This document shows positions 59,494 through 64,000 of a stretch of 64,000 bases of DNA, in pieces (position 1 is the first letter of the stretch; each line of letters opens with the position of its first letter). Under the pieces are notes generated by a model. It was not told the DNA's origin, ran no database searches, and was given only the letters and a program-made list of their open reading frames with translations. The position numbers were made by a program, and so were the translations under genes. The stretch is from the NCBI GenBank assembly GCA_029448655.1, contig JACCLO010000009.1:1116001-1180000 (forward strand), given 5' to 3'. The stretch comes from Wolfiporia cocos. Taxonomy: Eukaryota; Basidiomycota; Agaricomycetes; Polyporales; Phaeolaceae.

Positions 59494-60589
59494 TGTCACA
59501 GATTTATCTGGGGCTTACAGCATTTTTCCTACGATTATAGCAATTTACCTGGGATTTATACGTCTACCTACAAGTTATCTACGGGTTAACTCCCATTGCC
59601 ACCACGACAAGCTCTTAACTGGGCTTATCAACCACATGACTAGCTTACGTAACGCTACGGTACAACCACGTCCAATAGCAACACTACAGCATACGTCATA
59701 CAGGTCTCGCCCGTCAGAGCAAGACCAGCCACGTCATAGATCCTAGATCATAATGATAGGCCGAGCGCGGCACGCTCGCATAATAATGTCCACAAGTACA
59801 AACAGTGCCTCGCGGCCTTGTACTATTGGGGCGGCCTTCCCGGCTTCCCACCGCCATAAGATCCTTGATCACAATGGCACCTCAGGCGCGCCACGCCTTC
59901 GCATAATAATGGCAACACGGCCAAATAGCACTATATTAGCATCAAGGCAATATCGCTATAGGCTACGGCCTTCTCGGCCTCTCACGGACTCGGCGTTCTC
60001 CAAGTCCCGGGCTTCTGCCATCACGGCGTTGCCCAAACACCGGTCCTCGCCTCACGGCTAAGACCACCATATGTTCCGGTAACCTTCCGGTCCGGACATA
60101 TCACATGCTACGGTGCCTGCTGGCCCAATAGCATTACGACCTCGGCGTTCCGCCTTGGTCAGCACACGATGACCGGCCAATCGCCATTATACCTCACGGT
60201 ATCCGGCAACCGGCATCCCTTATACCCGGGCTGCGCCCGTCTTCACATGTCCATCTAACGATGAGACCACACGCTCTCTCTTTTACCATTGGCTCGGCCC
60301 TTACCGGCGGGTCACGGCCTTTGTAGAGTAGTCGTATCACTTGGTCGCCCTTATGGCAACCAAGCCCACACTCCTTATCGGGCATGCACTATACAGTAGC
60401 ACATGACCCGTTAAATATGTGTATATAAGTAGGGCCTTGACGGCCTATAACCTTAGTTCTATTCTTCTCGGCGTGCGCCGTAGAAGAACCTTCCACCTAC
60501 TACCGTGCCTGATAACCTCTTCCTCACCTAAGTCGCCTAGTTCATCGCAGGATACTGGCTTGGTGAGTCCCACAGAGCCATCTGTGTCA
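59494..60589 (+). repeat. 3' LTR of element D
   Basis: 1096 bp, no visible difference from 54532-55627. Confidence 0.95.
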
Positions 60590-60594
60590 CCTTG

Positions 60595-60781
60595 TATTTT
60601 TCTACCACTCTGCTGTGGATCAGGTTCGACATTGCTCCTGAGTCGATTAGTGCATTGCACTTCACGGGTTTTGCCAGCGCCATGATTACCGGGATGAAGA
60701 GGGATCGATTCTTCTCGAACGAGGTAATTACATGCGCTGCTTTCTCGGAGGGTAAGACCGTGGGCTTCCCTCCTAGGCAAA
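60595..60781 (-). pseudogene. pol: Element H pol N terminus: protease active site
   Basis: Open in the -1 frame relative to gag from the GGATTTT heptamer. It encodes FCLGGKPTVLPSEKAA and then the active-site ALIDSGAMSNLI, and is cut at 60594 by element D; the continuation lies in 54514-54531 and 54006 downward. The -1 frame carries the protein, so gag-pol is probably made by frameshifting. Confidence 0.82.
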
Positions 60782-62620
60782 ATCCTGTTCTTCTACGAGC
60801 CGTGCCAGGAGCTCGGGGTTCTTGGCTTTCAGAGCCCTAATTGCTGTGACCGCTCTGTTAGCGGTGATGTATTCAATCTCTTCCTCGGAGACTTCTTCGA
60901 TGCGAGCTTCTTGCTCGGCTTCTTCTTCTTCGGTCTTTCGAGTAGTCCGCCTAGGGCGGGCTGGCTTCCTCGGCTTCTTCGGGCAGTCTCGCGACATATG
61001 TCCTGGCTGATGACAGGTGAAGCATTTTCCCTTCTTGATGTGATCGTCCCTTTCCTGGGTGGTCATTCGATCTACATCCATTGCGTTCGGATCTTTCGGT
61101 GCGGTTGTCTGTGGAGCACTAGTGCGTCCGTTATTCTGGTTCGAGGCTTGCCAAGCTTTTTTCTTGACAAATGGTTTATCCCGTTTCAAGAATATCTTGT
61201 ACGTATTTTCATAGTACGAGGCAGCGGACTGCCATTCATCAATGGTTGCTGGTAGCGGGCGAACGCCAATGATATATTGGGTTGTATGTTCGGGTAACCC
61301 TTTCTCGAAGAGGGTTATGAGCAACGCGTTTCCGTCCGCGCTGTATCGATCGTACTGGGCCTTCCCGGCCAAGTTGTTGAACTCGGTGATATAATCATCG
61401 ATGTCCTTTCTGTCCTGGGTTACGTCCAGGATTTTCTTCCGCGCCTTCTGTACTTCTTCGATGGCTCCGAAGGCTTTCTGGAAGTCTGCATCAAACTGTG
61501 CAAGACTAGGCGGGAAGAATCGTTTCGTTTGGGGGTTCGTATAAACCCGGTGATAATTCTGTTTCCATTGGCCCGTTTTCCCCTTGTTCGAAATATAAGA
61601 GAGGATAAAGATCACTCTTTGGACGTCGTTCTGGAATGACGTTTCATACATTGTAAACCAGGAATTGCACTGGTTTATGAAGTTCTGCATGTCGGATCGT
61701 TCCCCATCGAATACGTCTGGGGGATTGATCTTTATCATCGGGGGTCGGTAGTACGGGTTCGGCGCCGGAGGTTGGGGCTGCGGCGCATTCGGTGGTGGGG
61801 GCCCGCCTGGGGGTCCTCCTCCTCCCGGGTATCCTCCACCCGGGTTTCCTGGGTCTCCTCCGGGGTTCCCTGGGTTCCCTCCAGGGTTTCCTCCTCCGGG
61901 GTTCGCGGGGGTTCCTCCTCCGAGTCCTCCAGGAGGGGGGGCATTCCCTCCTCCGAGTCCAAAGTTTCCTCCCAGTCCTCCTCCGCTTGTACCTGCGGAG
62001 GTTCGTCCAAATAGGCCCGAAGGCCATGTTCCTGGGTTTGTCGTTCCCATTCCTCCGCTTGGGCTAGTCCAAGACGGATTTCCTCCGCTACCCATTCCGG
62101 GTGCGTTCTGTGGGGGGCTTCCAAAGAGGTCTGTTCCTCCAGCCATAGGCCCAATCCTACTCTGCGCAAAAGCAGATATAAATCCTGGAGGGTCCTGTCC
62201 TCCGGTCTGGCTGTTATCTGTTCCTGTAAAGTTTCCAGGATTTCTCCCATCATCTCCGATGCGCTCAATTCCTGCCATTCCTGTGGCGCCCGAAGGCTGA
62301 TTCGTATTTCCATCGGCATCGAAGGTTCTGTTGATGGTTTCGGTTTCGTTTTCGGTCAACGTCGCGGTTGACATCGGAGGGATTTCTCCGAATCGTTCGA
62401 ACGCTTCACGCGTTATTTCCCAAGCGGTCGTTCTTGCGGAGGGGTATACTTCTACCCACTTCGATGCCCTATCTTCTCTTGGAATGACAACAATTCCTCC
62501 GCGGTTACGGAAGGCTCCAATGGTGTCAGTCCACTCGTATCGGTTGAGTCTGTAGACTCCCTGAATGTCCTCGGGCAAGAGTTCAATCAGTCGTGCTGGG
62601 AATTCTGGTCCAAATATCAT
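60773..62620 (-). CDS. gag: Gag of element H
   Basis: 615 residues, intact. N-terminal region (about 1-100), then a Gly/Pro-rich segment with collagen-like GNPGG repeats (about residues 190-280, 62050-61780), a retrotransposon-type capsid core from PPMIKINPPDVFDGERSDM (about 295-500), a Lys-rich stretch, and one CCHC knuckle CFTCHQPGHMSRDC (CX2CX4HX4C, about residue 535). Acidic C terminus. The start ATG at 62620 is only 46 nt from the LTR, so H has no ORF1 and almost no leader. It resembles the gags of other fungal gypsy elements rather than those of A, B, E and I. Confidence 0.92.
   Translation of the reverse strand: MIFGPEFPARLIELLPEDIQGVYRLNRYEWTDTIGAFRNRGGIVVIPREDRASKWVEVYPSARTTAWEITREAFERFGEIPPMSTATLTENETETINRTFDADGNTNQPSGATGMAGIERIGDDGRNPGNFTGTDNSQTGGQDPPGFISAFAQSRIGPMAGGTDLFGSPPQNAPGMGSGGNPSWTSPSGGMGTTNPGTWPSGLFGRTSAGTSGGGLGGNFGLGGGNAPPPGGLGGGTPANPGGGNPGGNPGNPGGDPGNPGGGYPGGGGPPGGPPPPNAPQPQPPAPNPYYRPPMIKINPPDVFDGERSDMQNFINQCNSWFTMYETSFQNDVQRVIFILSYISNKGKTGQWKQNYHRVYTNPQTKRFFPPSLAQFDADFQKAFGAIEEVQKARKKILDVTQDRKDIDDYITEFNNLAGKAQYDRYSADGNALLITLFEKGLPEHTTQYIIGVRPLPATIDEWQSAASYYENTYKIFLKRDKPFVKKKAWQASNQNNGRTSAPQTTAPKDPNAMDVDRMTTQERDDHIKKGKCFTCHQPGHMSRDCPKKPRKPARPRRTTRKTEEEEAEQEARIEEVSEEEIEYITANRAVTAIRALKAKNPELLARLVEEQDFA
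60779..60785 (-). promoter_or_regulatory. Candidate -1 frameshift site in H gag
   Basis: G-GAT-TTT in the gag phase, three nt before the gag TAG; pol continues in the -1 frame. Confidence 0.55.
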
Positions 62621-62654
62621 GTGCCCTTACACCGTGGTAGGTGAGGGTGTGATA

Positions 62655-62665
62655 AGCTCGACCTT
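62655..62665 (-). promoter_or_regulatory. Self-priming primer binding site of H
   Basis: The plus-strand AGCTCGACCTT (minus AAGGTCGAGCT), one nt from the LTR, is complementary to the predicted transcript start in the LTR (63001-62991). Confidence 0.72.
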
Positions 62666-62666
62666 C

Positions 62667-63373
62667 TGTTACGGGTCGAATACCCGTTCGTATATTCGAA
62701 TCGCGAATATAGATCGTTCTTCTGCACGTAGGCACGTCGCCGTGTGCAAGGCAAATACTCGTTAGATGCCTTCGGGTCCTAAGTGAAGTCTTTAGGAGAT
62801 CGGTTAATATCCAATATGCGTTAGAGGATATAATCTGTTCAGGTACGAGTCGAATAGAATATAAGACTCGCCTAAGTCCTAGAAGTCAGTGTGCACTTCG
62901 AGGACTTAGTCGTTCGGTTGCTCGAGTGAGAAATACTGAGCGTAGTTTCCTACGTTTGAGAACGAGTATAAGACTTCTTGTTTGTACAACAAGGTCGAGC
63001 TGAAGAGCCTCGACGGTAAATACATGCGTTTTATACTACGCTAGGTTTCAGGGGTCAAGTCTGTCCCAGATGCCACCGATACTATCTACGCTATAGTCCC
63101 AAACGTTTGATAAGTATGGAGTGATATATCTGAGACGATGGATAGGGATGATGGCGGTTGAACGCCATCTATCAGCTAATAAACGATGAACGTGAAACGG
63201 TGGCAGGGTTGAATCTGCCAAAGATGAAACGAGCCCTACGGACTAGTACAACTGGGGATGCGCCCAGTAAGATCACGAGTGGCCAGGGGAGTTGGTCACG
63301 CAACAAGTCCCTGTATCGTATTCGCCTAGTGGTGAGTTCTGTCGATATTCGAAAAATCAAAATAACCGTAACA
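62667..63373 (-). repeat. LTR of element H, central copy shared by two units
   Basis: 707 bp, no visible difference from 47859-48565. It is the 5' LTR of the left unit and the 3' LTR of the unit that continues to the right. Confidence 0.94.
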
Positions 63374-64000
63374 TCAGCCCCTCCCTAAGCATTCGTCGGC
63401 CTCGACGAATTTTCCAAGTTCCCCTCTTCAGAGTGCCTCGGCGTCCTGTTCGTTGTAGATGTCGCCGTTCCCGCTGAGGGACGGGGTCGTAGGAGTTCGC
63501 CATACGAAGTGTTGGCGGCATTCATTCTGTCGATGACCTGGTTGATTGAGCCCACAAGTTCTGCAAATATAATCGGGGCAGTCGAGGATCCAGTGGTTAG
63601 CGGAACCACATTGTCGACACGGCTGCTCAGGTGAGGGCCTCGCTGGTACCCGTAGGGAAGGGATATCACGGAGGTATTCGTTATGTTGGTACCTCCAGTG
63701 GTGTGCGGCTCGGTGGAGGTTTCGTGCGGCCCATGTTGGTAGGGAGGCGGTGTCTCGTTCATGCTCCCTCGCACCTCGCTCAAACTCCTCGCGGGTAATA
63801 CTCTGCACTGAAGGAGATCGTCGAATAGGCGGCGTGCTATTCGCTCTTCGCTGTCGCGCTGGGGTAGCCCTAGGGCTCGTCGGGCGTGCAGGTGGTTCAC
63901 GTCTCCTGTTGCCTCCCATACCAGAAATACGTGGCGTCGGGTCTCTAACTCCTGTTCGGCGGGCCCTCTGAGTCTCGGTAGGCAACGGAAATAATACTCT
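63374..64000 (-). mobile_element. Second H internal copy, 3' end only
   Basis: Begins with the polypurine tract and repeats 48566-49192 without visible difference, including the pol tail frame (63385-63900 and beyond) and the zinc-knuckle frame (63428-63985). Cut by the window edge. Confidence 0.92.

Larger units (their letters stand above)
54532..60589 (+). mobile_element. Element D: non-coding LTR element (LARD-like), probably moved in trans
   Basis: A 6058-bp element, two 1096-bp LTRs (54532-55627, 59494-60589) without visible difference, target duplication ccttg (54527-54531, 60590-60594). The 3866-bp internal region has primer site, leader and polypurine tract but no gag, protease, RT or integrase. 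Inserted in the H protease. Identical LTRs mean recent movement, so enzymes must come from another element. Confidence 0.94.
47859..64000 (-). mobile_element. Element H: different gypsy lineage, in tandem (LTR-internal-LTR-internal)
   Basis: Minus-strand array: LTR 47859-48565, internal 48566-62666 (carrying solo LTRs M and N and element D), LTR 62667-63373, then a second internal copy 63374-64000 cut by the window edge. LTR ends are TGTTAC and GTAACA. The two LTRs and the 627 bp of shared internal sequence look identical. The flank before 47859 is gtcct; the partner lies outside the window. Confidence 0.92.

Noticed and set aside
1..64000. tRNA or rRNA genes, CRISPR arrays, host genes
   Set aside because: None seen by eye; every long frame belongs to a retroelement or its relic, and repeats are LTRs or short RNA-like units.

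Overview
The window is a block of nested LTR retrotransposons (Ty3/gypsy, chromovirus type) from a eukaryote, most likely a filamentous fungus and probably a basidiomycete. That reading rests on chromodomain-bearing gypsy polyproteins of fungal type, TGTCAC...GTGACA or TGTTAC...GTAACA LTRs, 5-bp target duplications, and the absence of any host gene, rRNA, tRNA or CRISPR. The species cannot be told. Letters A to N are my labels.

Layout. Element B (minus, 1-18565, its 3' end outside the window) is split by the intact element A (plus, 3658-13627, target duplication gagac). Next come a relic with a plus-strand dUTPase (18566-19262) and a truncated D-type LTR (19263-19725). Element C (minus, 19726-47858, old and broken) follows. 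C is interrupted by solo LTRs J (22114-22592), K (24163-24732), F (45231-45790) and G (47002-47540), and by element E (plus, 24895-43919). E is itself interrupted by solo LTR L (32592-33069) and by the intact element I (minus, 33735-43057). From 47859 to the right edge lies element H (minus, different lineage), arranged LTR - internal - LTR - internal. H carries solo LTRs M (52102-52581) and N (54012-54513) and the non-coding element D (plus, 54532-60589).

Shared design of A, B, C, E and I: LTR, long structured leader, ORF1 (an unrecognised protein family upstream of gag), gag, then pol (protease, reverse transcriptase, RNase H, integrase, chromodomain, C-terminal dUTPase), a polypurine tract ending GGGGGTAA, LTR. 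Recurrent signals, seen by direct comparison: an 11-nt primer site complementary to the predicted transcript start (Tf1-like self-priming, covarying among families); a candidate intron with donor GTRAGT at the LTR 3' end and acceptor 60-90 nt past it, which would remove the primer site; small CT-GAMA-AG hairpins before ORF1 or gag; a GGRTTTT slip site at the gag end with pol in the -1 frame (A differs, +1); and a second copy of the polypurine tract inside pol.

Element H lacks ORF1, the long leader and the intron, but also has an 11-nt self-priming match. Its dUTPase lies between protease and reverse transcriptase, and it has an overlapping 353-codon frame with two zinc knuckles at the end of pol. 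Element D has no gag or pol, yet its LTRs look identical and its leader matches A, so it was probably moved in trans. A and I have complete frames and near-identical LTRs and are the best candidates for activity.
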